A model generated the notes under the pieces. The model saw only the letters and a list, made by a program, of their open reading frames with translations, was not told where the DNA came from and ran no database searches. From contig JAGYLW010000002.1 of assembly GCA_018400915.1 (NCBI GenBank), positions 1-52,422 of the forward strand: a DNA stretch of 52,422 nt. The letters are read 5' to 3'. A program made the position numbers and the translations under genes. This DNA comes from Fidelibacterota bacterium. GTDB taxonomy: Bacteria; Fidelibacterota; Fidelibacteria; Fidelibacterales; Fidelibacteraceae. Shown here in pieces: positions 1 to 8,446 of the stretch; the first letter of the stretch is position 1, and every line of letters starts with the position of its first letter.

Positions 1-56
1 GCTTCCCGGCTTCTTCGCTTCTTTGCTTCTCCGCTTCTTTGCTTCTCCGCTTCTTC
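1..56. repeat. 8-bp tandem repeat array, GCTTCNNN x7
   Basis: Seven consecutive 8-bp units share the core GCTTC followed by three variable bases (CCG, TTC, TTT, TCC, TTT, TCC, TTC). The array may start before the window. It is the reverse complement of the array at 4079-4182, so the two lie in opposite orientation on either side of a three-gene block. It encodes nothing recognisable. Confidence 0.9.
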
Positions 57-80
57 GCTAAAAAACCATAATGGCTTATA

Positions 81-1091
81 TTAATAATGCCGTATCCCGG
101 AGGTCAATTCCTTCTCCGGCAGGCATCTTCTGATACTGGTCGTCCGGGAAGCGGCGAAATCGGCCAGCGCTTCTTTGGCACGGTAGGGGGTATACAGGCC
201 GCCCTCGCTCAGCGTGCCCCCGCCGGATTCCAGGAAATAGAGTGCTTCGTTTATCTCTACAAGGATCCCCGCATGTCCGTGCTTGATGACCAGGTCCCCC
301 GCCTGCATCATCTCCATCTGGGCATCCGTCGGCGTTGTTCCCGCCGGGATCGTGGTGACGGTCTCTCCCACTTTTTCCATGTCGGAGACCTCAAGCCGGA
401 AATGGTTGGTGGAACCGTTCCTTCCGCCGCCGTCCGAGATCTCCGGATCGGTCTGGCAGATGTATTTGAAACCGAAGCAGGAAAAGGCGGATTCGTATTC
501 CGTGGAATCCAGAATGCCCAGAAGCACGGCCGTTTCATAGGGAGATGCGGCAAATCCGGAGCAGTCCATCCCGTAACGCCGGGTCGAGCGCGTATATCCC
601 GGCGGCTGCGGCTGGTCGCGGTCCGTGATGTCTCCGCCCCAGCGGTAATAGCTCAGGCCGTAAAACTCCTGAAAACTTTCATGAATGAACAGGGTCAGCG
701 CATTGACCGCCCGGTATTTCTGCAGGCTTCTGAGCGAATCGAGATACGGCTCGACGGCGGGACGGAGCACTTCCGTAAAAAAACTGCGATTATCCGTCAC
801 ATAGCCGTCAAGGGTATCCGCCATGTCCGATTGCGTATATTCGGCAATAAAGTCACCCTCCGCATCGGCATGGTATATTGCGGCAAGTTCCCCGGACACT
901 TCCGGTACGGGGATCGCCCGCGGAAAGTCACCGAAATCCAGGCGCAGAGGCGGTGTTAGCAGTGTTTTGGGGGCCTCCCCGGTGCTGCCGCTGGCGCCGG
1001 ACAGCGTTCCTTCTTCGTTGCCGGGGGCGTACATGCCGTCCTGACAGGAGAAGCATAGAAGCAGGGAAAAAAGGTAAATACGTTTTTTCAT
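81..1091 (-). CDS. NlpC/P60-like cysteine peptidase lipoprotein
   Basis: A 336-residue protein with a lipoprotein-type signal (MKKRIYLFSLLLCFSC, lipidated Cys about 16), so probably anchored in the envelope. The C-terminal half shows an NlpC/P60-like layout: DCSGF with the presumed catalytic Cys at about 177, and a GDLVIKHGHAGILVEI block with His 271/273 in the place of the second catalytic residue. Members of this clan cut peptidoglycan stem peptides or related amide bonds. Residues 20-160 match nothing I recognise. The start overlaps the stop of the upstream nucleotidase gene by ATGA, so the two are probably co-translated. The fold call rests on two motifs only; the substrate is unknown. 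Confidence 0.6.
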   Translation of the reverse strand: MKKRIYLFSLLLCFSCQDGMYAPGNEEGTLSGASGSTGEAPKTLLTPPLRLDFGDFPRAIPVPEVSGELAAIYHADAEGDFIAEYTQSDMADTLDGYVTDNRSFFTEVLRPAVEPYLDSLRSLQKYRAVNALTLFIHESFQEFYGLSYYRWGGDITDRDQPQPPGYTRSTRRYGMDCSGFAASPYETAVLLGILDSTEYESAFSCFGFKYICQTDPEISDGGGRNGSTNHFRLEVSDMEKVGETVTTIPAGTTPTDAQMEMMQAGDLVIKHGHAGILVEINEALYFLESGGGTLSEGGLYTPYRAKEALADFAASRTTSIRRCLPEKELTSGIRHY

Positions 1092-2551
1092 TGATAGATG
1101 ATCCGTCCTTCCACTTCCGTATTGATATCGGGATTTTCCCTGACGGCCCGGATCATCACCTCGCGGTCCAGCCAGCCGGTGTCCTTGTAGTCCGGGACCG
1201 GCATATCAAAATAATTGGGCGCCTGGCTCGCCGAATAATCGTTGGTGGCGATCGTGTAGGTGCTGCCGGGATCGACAGGATCGCCGTCAACGGCCGCACC
1301 GACAAGCCCTCCGCCATCTTCCAGCACCAGGCGTATACCGGAGAACTGCAGATGGCGGCGTTTTACTGCCATATTGTTGAGCGCTTCCAGCAGTTCCTCC
1401 CCGGTCCATTCAAAGGTCACGAGGCGGTTCCCGAAGGGAGCGATCTCCCAGATGTCGCGCACCGTAACGGGGCCTGCCTCCAGGTTCTTCCGGATGCCTC
1501 CGTTGTTCATGATGGCGATATCGGCGCCGCTTGCTTCGCGGTAAGCATCCGCGATCCAGTTGCCGATGTTCGACTCACCGCTGCGCCGGACCCAGGGGAT
1601 TTTCAGTTCACCGATCGTTTCGTCCATTTGCTCCGCCAGCTCTTCTTCGTAAGCGGAGATCAGGGCCTCCACGTCTTTCGAAGGTTTCAGTTTCCCGGCA
1701 ACGGTCTCGACATAATCCATTTCCAGGGAAGTGATCTCCCCTTTTTCCGCATGGAAACGGGTCAGTCCCACATAACGGCCCTGGTCGTCCGCTTGCACGA
1801 TCCATACGCCGTTCACCTGTTCCGGCTCGCGCATGTAGGTGTGGCTGTGCCCCCCAATGATCAGATCGATCTCCGGCACCGCCTCCGCCAGTTCACGGTC
1901 ACCCTCGATGCCGATATGGGAGACGACGATAAAAGTGTGCAGCCCGCGTTTTTTCAACTGTCTGATCAGGTTCTTTGCCGAGCTCACCGGGTCATCCACT
2001 TTTACGCCCTCCAGGTTTTCGGGCATCGTCAGGAAATCCAGCCGGGGGTGGGTCAGGCCGATCAGCACCACGGGATAGCGCCGGATCCTGAACACCTTGT
2101 ACTGCGGCAGGGCGCTTTCACCGTTTCGCGTATCGACAAGATTTGCGGCATACATCCCGAAGTCCGCCAGATGCCGCCGCAGGGAGTCCACATGCCGCCA
2201 GGAATAGTCAAATTCATGATTTCCGATGGTGAAGAAGTCGGGCTCAACAAGGTTCAGGATCTTGATCTGCGACACGCCCTTTGTCACCGCACAGACCGGC
2301 GATCCCTGGAAATCGTCACCCGCATGCACGCGCAGCGCGGTGGGATACTCGTTTTCCAGGCTGTCAAGATAGGCGTCGAACAGGGCATAGCCCCCGACCG
2401 TATGGCCTTCGTCATTATACGCCGTGGGCGTCCAGGGAAGGTTCTGGCTGTGGAAATCATTCCAGTGCAGGATAACGATATCCCCGGAGGGCGCGGTACA
2501 GCTGCTGAGAACAATGATGAGAGCGAAAAGGATCGAATTGAAATACTTCAT
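1088..2551 (-). CDS. 5'-nucleotidase / UshA-family metallophosphoesterase lipoprotein
   Basis: A 487-residue secreted enzyme with a lipoprotein signal (VLSSC, Cys 18). The N-terminal metallophosphatase domain has the dimetal motifs in order: HWNDFH (29-34), GDDFQGS (78-84), GNHEFD (110-115), a SHIG motif near 212 and GGHSHT near 233. The C-terminal half (from about 310) is the 5'-nucleotidase substrate-binding domain, with NNGGIRKNLEAGPVT and an ATNDY segment. The family hydrolyses nucleoside 5'-monophosphates or UDP-sugars outside the inner membrane for salvage; the exact substrate cannot be read from sequence. Shine-Dalgarno GGAAGGA lies 6 bases before ATG. It lies 41 bp downstream of the aminopeptidase gene and overlaps the next gene by 4 bp. 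Confidence 0.85.
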   Translation of the reverse strand: MKYFNSILFALIIVLSSCTAPSGDIVILHWNDFHSQNLPWTPTAYNDEGHTVGGYALFDAYLDSLENEYPTALRVHAGDDFQGSPVCAVTKGVSQIKILNLVEPDFFTIGNHEFDYSWRHVDSLRRHLADFGMYAANLVDTRNGESALPQYKVFRIRRYPVVLIGLTHPRLDFLTMPENLEGVKVDDPVSSAKNLIRQLKKRGLHTFIVVSHIGIEGDRELAEAVPEIDLIIGGHSHTYMREPEQVNGVWIVQADDQGRYVGLTRFHAEKGEITSLEMDYVETVAGKLKPSKDVEALISAYEEELAEQMDETIGELKIPWVRRSGESNIGNWIADAYREASGADIAIMNNGGIRKNLEAGPVTVRDIWEIAPFGNRLVTFEWTGEELLEALNNMAVKRRHLQFSGIRLVLEDGGGLVGAAVDGDPVDPGSTYTIATNDYSASQAPNYFDMPVPDYKDTGWLDREVMIRAVRENPDINTEVEGRIIYQ

Positions 2552-2592
2552 GTTTTATCCTTCCAAACGGCGTTGTGAATATTCCCGGTTTT

Positions 2593-4005
2593 TCAGCTTT
2601 TCAGAAAAGCTCCGAACGCCCGGTACATCATCCAGATATCCGCTTTCGAGGTGATCTCGAACGGTGAGTGCATGTCCAGAACGCCAACACCGGCATCAAT
2701 GACCTTCATGCAATAGTAGGACATGAATTTCGCGATGGTCCCGCCGCCGCCTTCATCCGTCTTTCCCAGTTCGGCGACCCGCCACACAATATTATTGCGG
2801 TCAAAAAGGTCCCGCAGCTGTGCAACATACTCTGCCGGCGCTTCATTGGAACCGCCCTTGCCGCGAACACCGGTAAATTTCGAGAGGGTAAGTCCGCCGT
2901 TGATATAGGCGGCGTTCCGCAGCTCGTGCACCTCTTTCCAGTCCGGGTGCACCGCCGCGTTCACATCGGCGGAAAGGCATTGGGCATTTGCCAGCAGGCG
3001 GCGGACGACCCCTGACTGGTCAAGGCCGTGCCGCGCCAGGATATAGCCCAGCACCAGCTCGGCGATCCAGGTGTTCGCACCGGAGGCGCCTTCACTGCCG
3101 ATTTCCTCCTTGTCCAGGAGCAGGATCAGCGACGAAACGTCCGGGTCGTCGGTGTCGGTCACGGCACGCAGCGCGGAAAAAGCGCAGACCCTGTCGTCCT
3201 GTCCGTATGCACCGATCAGGGCACGGTCAAGCCCCACATCACGGGCCTTTCCGGCGGGAACGATCTCCAGGTCCGCAGAGATAAAATCATCTTCCGTAAT
3301 ACCGTAGGCTTCGTTCAGCAGGGAAAGCACATGCAGCTTGACGCGGTCCTTTACTTCCTTGTCATCGGTGAAAGGACGGCCCCCGAAAAGAATGTTCAGT
3401 TTTTCGGCGGGAATGAATTCATCGGCCTTCTTTCCCATTTGCGCTTTTTTCGCAAGATGCGGCAGGAGGTCGGAGACCGTAAAGACAGGATCGTCCTCGG
3501 CTTCACCGATCACAATGCTGTCCACCGTTCCGTCCGGAAAGGCGATGACGCCGTGCAGTGCCATCGGCCTTGATACCCACTGATATTTCTTGATCCCGCC
3601 GTAATAATGGGTCTTCAGCATGGCAAGTTCTTCATCTTCATACAGCGGATATTGCTTCAGGTCCAGGCGCGGTGAATCCACGTGCGCCACAATGATGCGC
3701 AGGTCCTTCTGGATCGGGGCCTTTCCCTGGCGGAACACCGCCAGTGCGCGGTCGTGGTGATTATAGTAGATCTTTCCGGTGTCCTTGGTCGTCCGTATAT
3801 TGCTGAACCCGGCCTTTTCCAGCATTTCGACCGCGGTCTCCACGGATTCGCGCTCGGTTTTCGCAAGGTCCAGAAAACTGCGGTATTCCCGCATATAATT
3901 TTCCAGGTGTTTCATCTGGGGATCGGGAATATGGTCCCAGGCATTTTTCCTTTCCCAGAACAGGGCTTCTTTCAGTTCTTTGGGGTCGGTTTTTTTCCCT
4001 AACAT
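2593..4005 (-). CDS. M18 family aminopeptidase
   Basis: A 470-residue cytoplasmic zinc aminopeptidase of the aspartyl aminopeptidase / aminopeptidase I type (MEROPS M18). Motifs seen: HVDSPRLDLK (metal-binding His about 108), GQDDRVCAFSALRA (bridging Asp and active-site region), LLDKEEIGSEGASGAN (catalytic and metal Glu) and a C-terminal DMHSPFEITSKAD with the last metal His. The start at 4005 is chosen over the upstream in-frame ATG at 4056 because AAGGAG sits 6 bases before it and homology begins there. It leads a probable operon with the nucleotidase and NlpC-like genes, suggesting peptide and nucleotide scavenging, though that link is inferred. Confidence 0.9.
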   Translation of the reverse strand: MLGKKTDPKELKEALFWERKNAWDHIPDPQMKHLENYMREYRSFLDLAKTERESVETAVEMLEKAGFSNIRTTKDTGKIYYNHHDRALAVFRQGKAPIQKDLRIIVAHVDSPRLDLKQYPLYEDEELAMLKTHYYGGIKKYQWVSRPMALHGVIAFPDGTVDSIVIGEAEDDPVFTVSDLLPHLAKKAQMGKKADEFIPAEKLNILFGGRPFTDDKEVKDRVKLHVLSLLNEAYGITEDDFISADLEIVPAGKARDVGLDRALIGAYGQDDRVCAFSALRAVTDTDDPDVSSLILLLDKEEIGSEGASGANTWIAELVLGYILARHGLDQSGVVRRLLANAQCLSADVNAAVHPDWKEVHELRNAAYINGGLTLSKFTGVRGKGGSNEAPAEYVAQLRDLFDRNNIVWRVAELGKTDEGGGGTIAKFMSYYCMKVIDAGVGVLDMHSPFEITSKADIWMMYRAFGAFLKS

Positions 4006-4069
4006 GTACAACTCCTTTTTTTCTACGTCTAATATAGGACTTTCAGTGTAAAACAAAAATGAAAAAGAA

Positions 4070-4079
4070 GGGGGGGGGG
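4070..4079. repeat. Homopolymer run of 10 G
   Basis: Ten consecutive G residues end at 4079, directly joined to the tandem array at 4079-4182 and about 65 bp upstream of the M18 start codon at 4005. Such tracts are prone to slippage. No consensus promoter could be placed firmly between it and the gene. Confidence 0.85.
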
Positions 4080-4182
4080 AAGCTAAGAAGCAAAGAAGCG
4101 AAGAAGCGAAGAAGCGAAGAAGCTAAGAAGCTAAGAAGCGGAGAAGCCGGGAAGCAGGGAAGCAGGGAAGCAGGGAAGCAGC
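4079..4182. repeat. 8-bp tandem repeat array, GAAGCNNN x13
   Basis: Thirteen consecutive units of the form GAAGC plus three variable bases (TAA, AAA, GAA x3, TAA x2, GGA, CGG, AGG x3, AGC). Units drift from A-rich to G-rich along the array, as expected from local duplication. It is the same repeat as at 1-56 but in the opposite orientation. It fills most of the 253-bp gap between the M18 gene and the prolyl oligopeptidase gene; the rest of that gap (4183-4258) shows nothing else. Confidence 0.95.
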
Positions 4183-4258
4183 GGGGGGAGCGAAGAGGCG
4201 GCCGTCCCGCTCTCTGCCGCTGCAGGACTTCCCGCGACTTACTATTTACTTCTTACTG

Positions 4259-6355
4259 TTAATCCACGATCTTCAAAATAAACGCATACTCAAATGCGAC
4301 CTCTTTATACACCTGAAATCTTCCGGAGGCCCCGCCGTGACCGTAATCCATTTCCGTTTTCAGCAGCAGGAGATTGTCATCGGTCTTCATATCGCGCAAT
4401 TTTGCGGTCCATTTCGCGGGCTCCCAGTACTGCACCTGGGAATCGTGCAGGCCGGTCGTGATCAGCATGTGGGGGTAATCCTGCGCTTTGACATTGTCAT
4501 ACGGCGAATAGCGCAACATGTACTCATAATATTTTTTCTCGTTGGGATCGCCCCACTCGTCGTATTCGCTGGTCGTAAGCGGAATGCTTTCATCCAGCAT
4601 GGTCGTCACCACATCCACAAAAGGGACCTGCGCTACGATGCCGGCGAATTTCTCCGGCGCCATATTGGCAACGGCACCCATCAGAAGTCCTCCCGCACTG
4701 CCGCCCATCGCGACCAGTTTTCCGTATGTCGTATACCCTTCTTTGACAAGATGGTCCGCACAGTCGATAAAGTCGGTGAAGGTGTTCATTTTATTGAGCA
4801 GCTTTCCCTCCTCATACCATTCTCGCCCCCTCTCCTGACCGCCGCGGATATGCGCGATCACATAGATAAAGCCGCGGTCAAGGAGACTCAGCCGTACGGA
4901 ACTGAAATAGGGATCCATGTTCATGCCGTAAGACCCGTAGCCGTAAAGCACCAGCGGCGCACTGCCGTCCTGCGGCGTGTCTTTCCTGTATACCATGGAC
5001 ATTGGAACACCGGTGCCGTCATCCGCTTTTGCCCGGATCCGGCGGGTTTCATAATCGGCGGGATCGAAATCTCCCAGCACCTCGCGCTGTTTTTTCAATT
5101 CCTGTTCCCCGGTGATCATGTGATAATCGTAGGTAGTGTTCGGGGTTGTCATGGATTCATATCCGTAACGCAATATTTGCGTATCAAATTCCGGATTGGT
5201 GCCGATCCATACGTCGTACGCCTCCTCATCAAACTGAATATACTCGTCCACCTTCCCCCGGTAACCCAGGATCCGGAGACGCGGGAGCGCATTGCTGCGT
5301 TCCTGCACGACATAGCGGTCCTCAAAGAACTCTGCGCGTTCCAGCAGGACCTCTTCGCGGTGCGGAATGATCTCCTTCCAGTTCCCGCGCCCGGGATGTT
5401 TCGCCGGCGCGGCGACCAGTTTAAAATTCTTTGCATTGTCGTTGGTAAGGATATAGAAAACATCCCCCACATCACTGGGATGATATTCCAGTCCCCGCAC
5501 GCGTTCCTGGATGACGACCGGTGCCGCAAGCGGATCGTCTGCCGGGATATAACGGTATTCCGTTGTCAGTGTGGATTCGGACACCAGCATGATGTACTTT
5601 CCGCTCTTCGAGCGGTACACGCCGTGATAAAAGGTGCTCTCCTTCTCGTCAAAGACAAGAGCGTCCTCACCGGGGGATGTTCCCAGGCGGTGGCGCCGGG
5701 TCGCCGAGGGGCGCAGGGTCTCGTCCCGGGTGTTGTAGAAGACGGTCTTGCTGTCGTTCGCCCAGGCGGCGGAACCGGGCGTATTCTCAATGCGGTCGGG
5801 CAGGAACTCCCCGGTCTCGAGGTCCAGGAAACGCAGGGTGTATTTCCGGCGGCTCAGCGTATCTTCCCCAAAGGCAAGTATCCGGTTGTCGGGGGAAACA
5901 TAAAGGCCGGAGACATGATAGTAGGCGTAACCTTCCGCCATCTTGTTCACATCCAGCAGGATCTCCTCTGCGGCATTTTCACTTTTTTTGCGGCAGTAGA
6001 CGGGATATTCTTTGCCTTTCTCATAGCGGTGATAGTACAGGTATCCGTGCTTCCGGTAGGGAACCGAGACGTCGTCCTGTTTGATACGGGCCACCATTTC
6101 CCTGTATAATTTTTCCTGCAGTCTTTTGGTGCGCTTCATTTGCGCTTCGGTATACGCATTCTCCGCCTCCAGGTATTCGATGACCGCGGGATCTTCACGG
6201 TCGCGGAGCCAGTAATAGGGATCCGTGCGTGTATGCCCGTGTATCGTGAGCTCCTTGTCGATCTTTTCTGCGTTGGGTGCTTCTGTCATGGTATCTCCGC
6301 ATGAATGAAATATCAGCAGTGAAACGAACACCACGATGCCGGATAGCTTTTTCAT
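4259..6355 (-). CDS. Prolyl oligopeptidase (S9A, oligopeptidase B type), lipoprotein
   Basis: A 698-residue serine peptidase with a lipoprotein-like signal (LLIFHSC, Cys about 19). An N-terminal beta-propeller (about 75-410) precedes an alpha/beta hydrolase domain with the triad Ser 553 (GGSAGGLLMGA), Asp 638 (TGLHDSQVQYWEPAKW) and His 673 (DYGHGG). The sequence around the Ser and the YWEPAKW block are typical of PtrB/oligopeptidase B, which cuts after basic residues in short peptides; specificity here is inferred. Length matches the family. Shine-Dalgarno GGGGAG lies 6 bases before ATG, and the gene starts 16 bp after the UPF0316 gene. Confidence 0.9.
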   Translation of the reverse strand: MKKLSGIVVFVSLLIFHSCGDTMTEAPNAEKIDKELTIHGHTRTDPYYWLRDREDPAVIEYLEAENAYTEAQMKRTKRLQEKLYREMVARIKQDDVSVPYRKHGYLYYHRYEKGKEYPVYCRKKSENAAEEILLDVNKMAEGYAYYHVSGLYVSPDNRILAFGEDTLSRRKYTLRFLDLETGEFLPDRIENTPGSAAWANDSKTVFYNTRDETLRPSATRRHRLGTSPGEDALVFDEKESTFYHGVYRSKSGKYIMLVSESTLTTEYRYIPADDPLAAPVVIQERVRGLEYHPSDVGDVFYILTNDNAKNFKLVAAPAKHPGRGNWKEIIPHREEVLLERAEFFEDRYVVQERSNALPRLRILGYRGKVDEYIQFDEEAYDVWIGTNPEFDTQILRYGYESMTTPNTTYDYHMITGEQELKKQREVLGDFDPADYETRRIRAKADDGTGVPMSMVYRKDTPQDGSAPLVLYGYGSYGMNMDPYFSSVRLSLLDRGFIYVIAHIRGGQERGREWYEEGKLLNKMNTFTDFIDCADHLVKEGYTTYGKLVAMGGSAGGLLMGAVANMAPEKFAGIVAQVPFVDVVTTMLDESIPLTTSEYDEWGDPNEKKYYEYMLRYSPYDNVKAQDYPHMLITTGLHDSQVQYWEPAKWTAKLRDMKTDDNLLLLKTEMDYGHGGASGRFQVYKEVAFEYAFILKIVD

Positions 6356-6371
6356 GCTGAACTCCCCGGGG

Positions 6372-6971
6372 TTATTTTCTCTTTAATGAAAACCGGAACC
6401 TGCTGCTTATGAACTGCCGGTTTGGTGTCTTGGGAGGAATGTGGCTTTTGCTCAATGTCCGGACGTCTTCAACGGACACATAGGCTCTGGGATTGTATTT
6501 GTCAACGATCTTGAGGAAAAAGGGAATGTCTTTCCGTTTGATCACCGCGAACAGCAGGCGGACCTCGCCGCTCTTGCCACTGGCCGCAATGCTCGTCACG
6601 CCGTGGTATTCCTGCTTGAGGTTCTCAATAAGCTTATCGGCGGACTTGTTGGTAATGACCCGCATGGCGACCATCCCCATTGCAAGATGATTCTCCAGCG
6701 TGATCCCGAGATAATTGCCGATGGCAAATCCTGCGGCGTAGGCAAGATAGTTGACCCAGCATCCCATATTGTTGATGATCTGCGACACCACAACGATCCA
6801 GATCAGCACTTCGATAAAACCCATGACGGACGCCAGCAAACGCTCTCCGCGGGACACGAAGATAATGCGTATCGTCCCGATGCTCACATCACAGATCCTG
6901 GCCAGCATGATAAGCAGGGGGATGATAAGATATCGCGTGAGCTGGGGTGGAAATACTTCTAAAACGTCCAT
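6372..6971 (-). CDS. UPF0316/DUF2179-type membrane protein
   Basis: A 199-residue protein with three predicted membrane segments in the first 110 residues (about 14-36, 46-66, 72-92) including LARICDVSIGTIRIIFVSRG, followed by a soluble C-terminal domain (about 105-180) of the DUF2179 type with RVITNKSADKL and a VEDVRTL ending. This is the layout of the UPF0316 (YebE-like) family, whose function is unknown; the soluble domain is suspected of ligand binding. Shine-Dalgarno AAAGGAA precedes ATG. It probably shares a transcript with the prolyl oligopeptidase 16 bp downstream. Confidence 0.8.
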   Translation of the reverse strand: MDVLEVFPPQLTRYLIIPLLIMLARICDVSIGTIRIIFVSRGERLLASVMGFIEVLIWIVVVSQIINNMGCWVNYLAYAAGFAIGNYLGITLENHLAMGMVAMRVITNKSADKLIENLKQEYHGVTSIAASGKSGEVRLLFAVIKRKDIPFFLKIVDKYNPRAYVSVEDVRTLSKSHIPPKTPNRQFISSRFRFSLKRK

Positions 6972-7194
6972 GCTGTTCCTTTTATTTACCCGGAAATTTA
7001 CAACACAAAATTCATGAAAGCAAAATACTTCAGGTCCAAAAGATCAGTGTATCCGCCGTATGCGGGAATCCCGGTCACCCCCTGCGGGTTCCCCTGCGAA
7101 CGGCGGGCCGCTCCGCGGTTTCCGGTTCGCGATTAATCGCTTGCCCCCTCTTTTCCGAAAAGCGTATATTACGGCAGAGGATAAAGGAGATACC
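6972..7194. other. Divergent intergenic region
   Basis: 223 bp between the UPF0316 gene (minus) and the PLP enzyme gene (plus), expected to hold both promoters. GC-rich inverted segments occur around 7075-7135, but no terminator, RNA gene or known leader was recognised. Confidence 0.6.
7141..7170 (+). promoter_or_regulatory. Candidate sigma-70 promoter for the PLP acyltransferase gene
   Basis: TTGCCC (7141-7146), an 18-bp spacer and TATATT (7165-7170) lie 25 bp before the start codon, with AAAGGAG (7184-7190) in the short leader. The -35 box is imperfect. Confidence 0.35.
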
Positions 7195-8277
7195 ATGTCG
7201 TCAGCACCGGTCTTAAAGCCTGAAAACAAGGTTCACATTATCTGGGAAGGAAAAAAATATCTTTTTTTCGGCGGGTACGACTATTACCGGCTTTCCTGTG
7301 ACCCCGGCATCCTGAAGGCGGCCCGGGACGCCCTTTCCGGGTACGGTCTCAATTGCGGCGGGTCAAGGGTCACGACCGGGAATCATCCCCTGCACCTGCA
7401 GCTGGAAAAGGTGCTGAGTGAATTCCTCGGCACGGAAGATACCGCGCTCCTTCCCGCCGGTTACATGGCGAACCTGGCCCTGTTCGAGGTACTGGGAACC
7501 CGGGATCTTGTGTGTTTTTACCACCCCCTGTGCCACCCCAGCCTCAAAACCGCGATCACCATGAGCGGACTTCCCGCACGGGAAATCCCCGCTGATCCCG
7601 AAGCTTTCGACGGGGTCATCCGGGAAAAGGGGAAAAGGCCGCTTATCGTTACCGACGGCACCTATGATGAGCTTCCGCCGCTGCCCGCATACGATGGCCT
7701 CGCGGAAAAATATGACGGCGTGCTGCTTCTCGATGAAGCGCACACCCTGGGGATCCTCGGCAAGCACGGACGGGGGGCTTTCGAACATTACGGCCTTGAC
7801 ACCGGACGCCTGCTTCTGACAGGCTCGCTTTCCAAGGCATGCGGAACTTCGGGAGGCTTTGTTTCGGGTCCCGGCAGGTGCATCAGAGCCGTGCGTGAAA
7901 CCTGCGCCTATGCGACCACCTCCGCTCCGTCCCTGCCCCTGGTCGCCGCCGGCATCGCATCCCTCCGTTTTTTCCGCGACCATCCCGGCCGGATACGGGA
8001 CCTTCAGGAACGCTGCGTTGACGTAAAACAGCGGCTCGTCGCTATGGGATTCGATGTTCCGGTGATACCTACGCCCGTGGCCGGGATATATCTCCCCGGC
8101 ACGGAACAGGCCGGAGCGCTGAAAGAAGCGTTGAAATACGCCGGTATCTATCCTCCCCTCATCCGTTATCCGGGCAAACCCGATTATTTCCGCTTCGCCT
8201 TCTCCTCCGCCCACAGCGATGAGGACATTGAGCGGCTGCTGGAAGTCCTCAGGGTGTTCCGTTCGCAGATGTCGTGA
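7195..8277 (+). CDS. Class I/II PLP enzyme, AONS/KBL-like acyltransferase
   Basis: A 360-residue cytoplasmic protein of the alpha-oxoamine synthase family, which joins an amino acid to an acyl-CoA with loss of CO2 (8-amino-7-oxononanoate synthase, 2-amino-3-ketobutyrate ligase, serine palmitoyltransferase). Visible: glycine-rich GLNCGGSRVTTG (51-62), DEAHTLGILGKHGRG (Asp 180 for the PLP ring) and TGSLSKACG with Lys 214 for the Schiff base. The start at 7195 is set by AAAGGAG 4 bases upstream. It is somewhat short for the family, and no biotin or sphingolipid gene is next to it, so the product cannot be named. Confidence 0.8.
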   Translation: MSSAPVLKPENKVHIIWEGKKYLFFGGYDYYRLSCDPGILKAARDALSGYGLNCGGSRVTTGNHPLHLQLEKVLSEFLGTEDTALLPAGYMANLALFEVLGTRDLVCFYHPLCHPSLKTAITMSGLPAREIPADPEAFDGVIREKGKRPLIVTDGTYDELPPLPAYDGLAEKYDGVLLLDEAHTLGILGKHGRGAFEHYGLDTGRLLLTGSLSKACGTSGGFVSGPGRCIRAVRETCAYATTSAPSLPLVAAGIASLRFFRDHPGRIRDLQERCVDVKQRLVAMGFDVPVIPTPVAGIYLPGTEQAGALKEALKYAGIYPPLIRYPGKPDYFRFAFSSAHSDEDIERLLEVLRVFRSQMS

Positions 8278-8279
8278 CC

Positions 8280-8384
8280 CCCGGCACTTCGTACCGGGCT
8301 ATCAACATTCAACCCCTCATCTTCGTTCGGGGTTGTGGGATATTGGATGGCACTTCGCAGTCCCGGCACTTCGTACCGGGCTAT
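8280..8384. repeat. 23-bp direct repeat containing a small hairpin, two copies
   Basis: Identical 23-bp copies lie at 8280-8302 and 8362-8384. Each contains CCCGGCACTTCGTACCGGG, a 5-bp stem around a TTCG-containing loop. Between them, CAACCCC (8310-8316) pairs with GGGGTTG (8329-8335), and a third partial copy of GGCACTTCG is at 8349-8357. Confidence 0.85.
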
Positions 8385-8391
8385 TTATATT

Positions 8392-8416
8392 CAGCCCTTC
8401 GACAAGCTCAGGGCTG
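8392..8416. repeat. Palindromic REP-like element (CTTCGACAAGCTCAG type)
   Basis: CAGCCCT (8392-8398) pairs with AGGGCTG (8410-8416) around TCGACAAGCTC. The motif CCTTCGACAAGCTCAGG is, from memory, a widespread interspersed element in many unrelated bacterial genomes. It could act as a weak terminator or mRNA end here. Confidence 0.7.
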
Positions 8417-8446
8417 CAAGGTATCCATGCAATGTTTCTCTTGGTC

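Noticed and set aside
878-2578. Long opposite-strand reading frame over the nucleotidase gene (also 4337-6109 and 39633-41822 over the prolyl oligopeptidase and priA)
   Set aside because: Composition is His/Arg/Pro-rich without domains, and the other strand encodes clear conserved enzymes. These are GC-driven shadows.
1-4182. CRISPR-like arrays
   Set aside because: Repeat units are 8 bp with 3-bp variable parts; no 25-40 bp repeats with unique spacers, and no cas genes.
4059-4262. Plus-strand reading frame coding a Lys/Arg/Glu/Ser-rich repetitive peptide
   Set aside because: It is the translation of the GAAGCNNN tandem array; no ribosome site and no similarity beyond the repeat.
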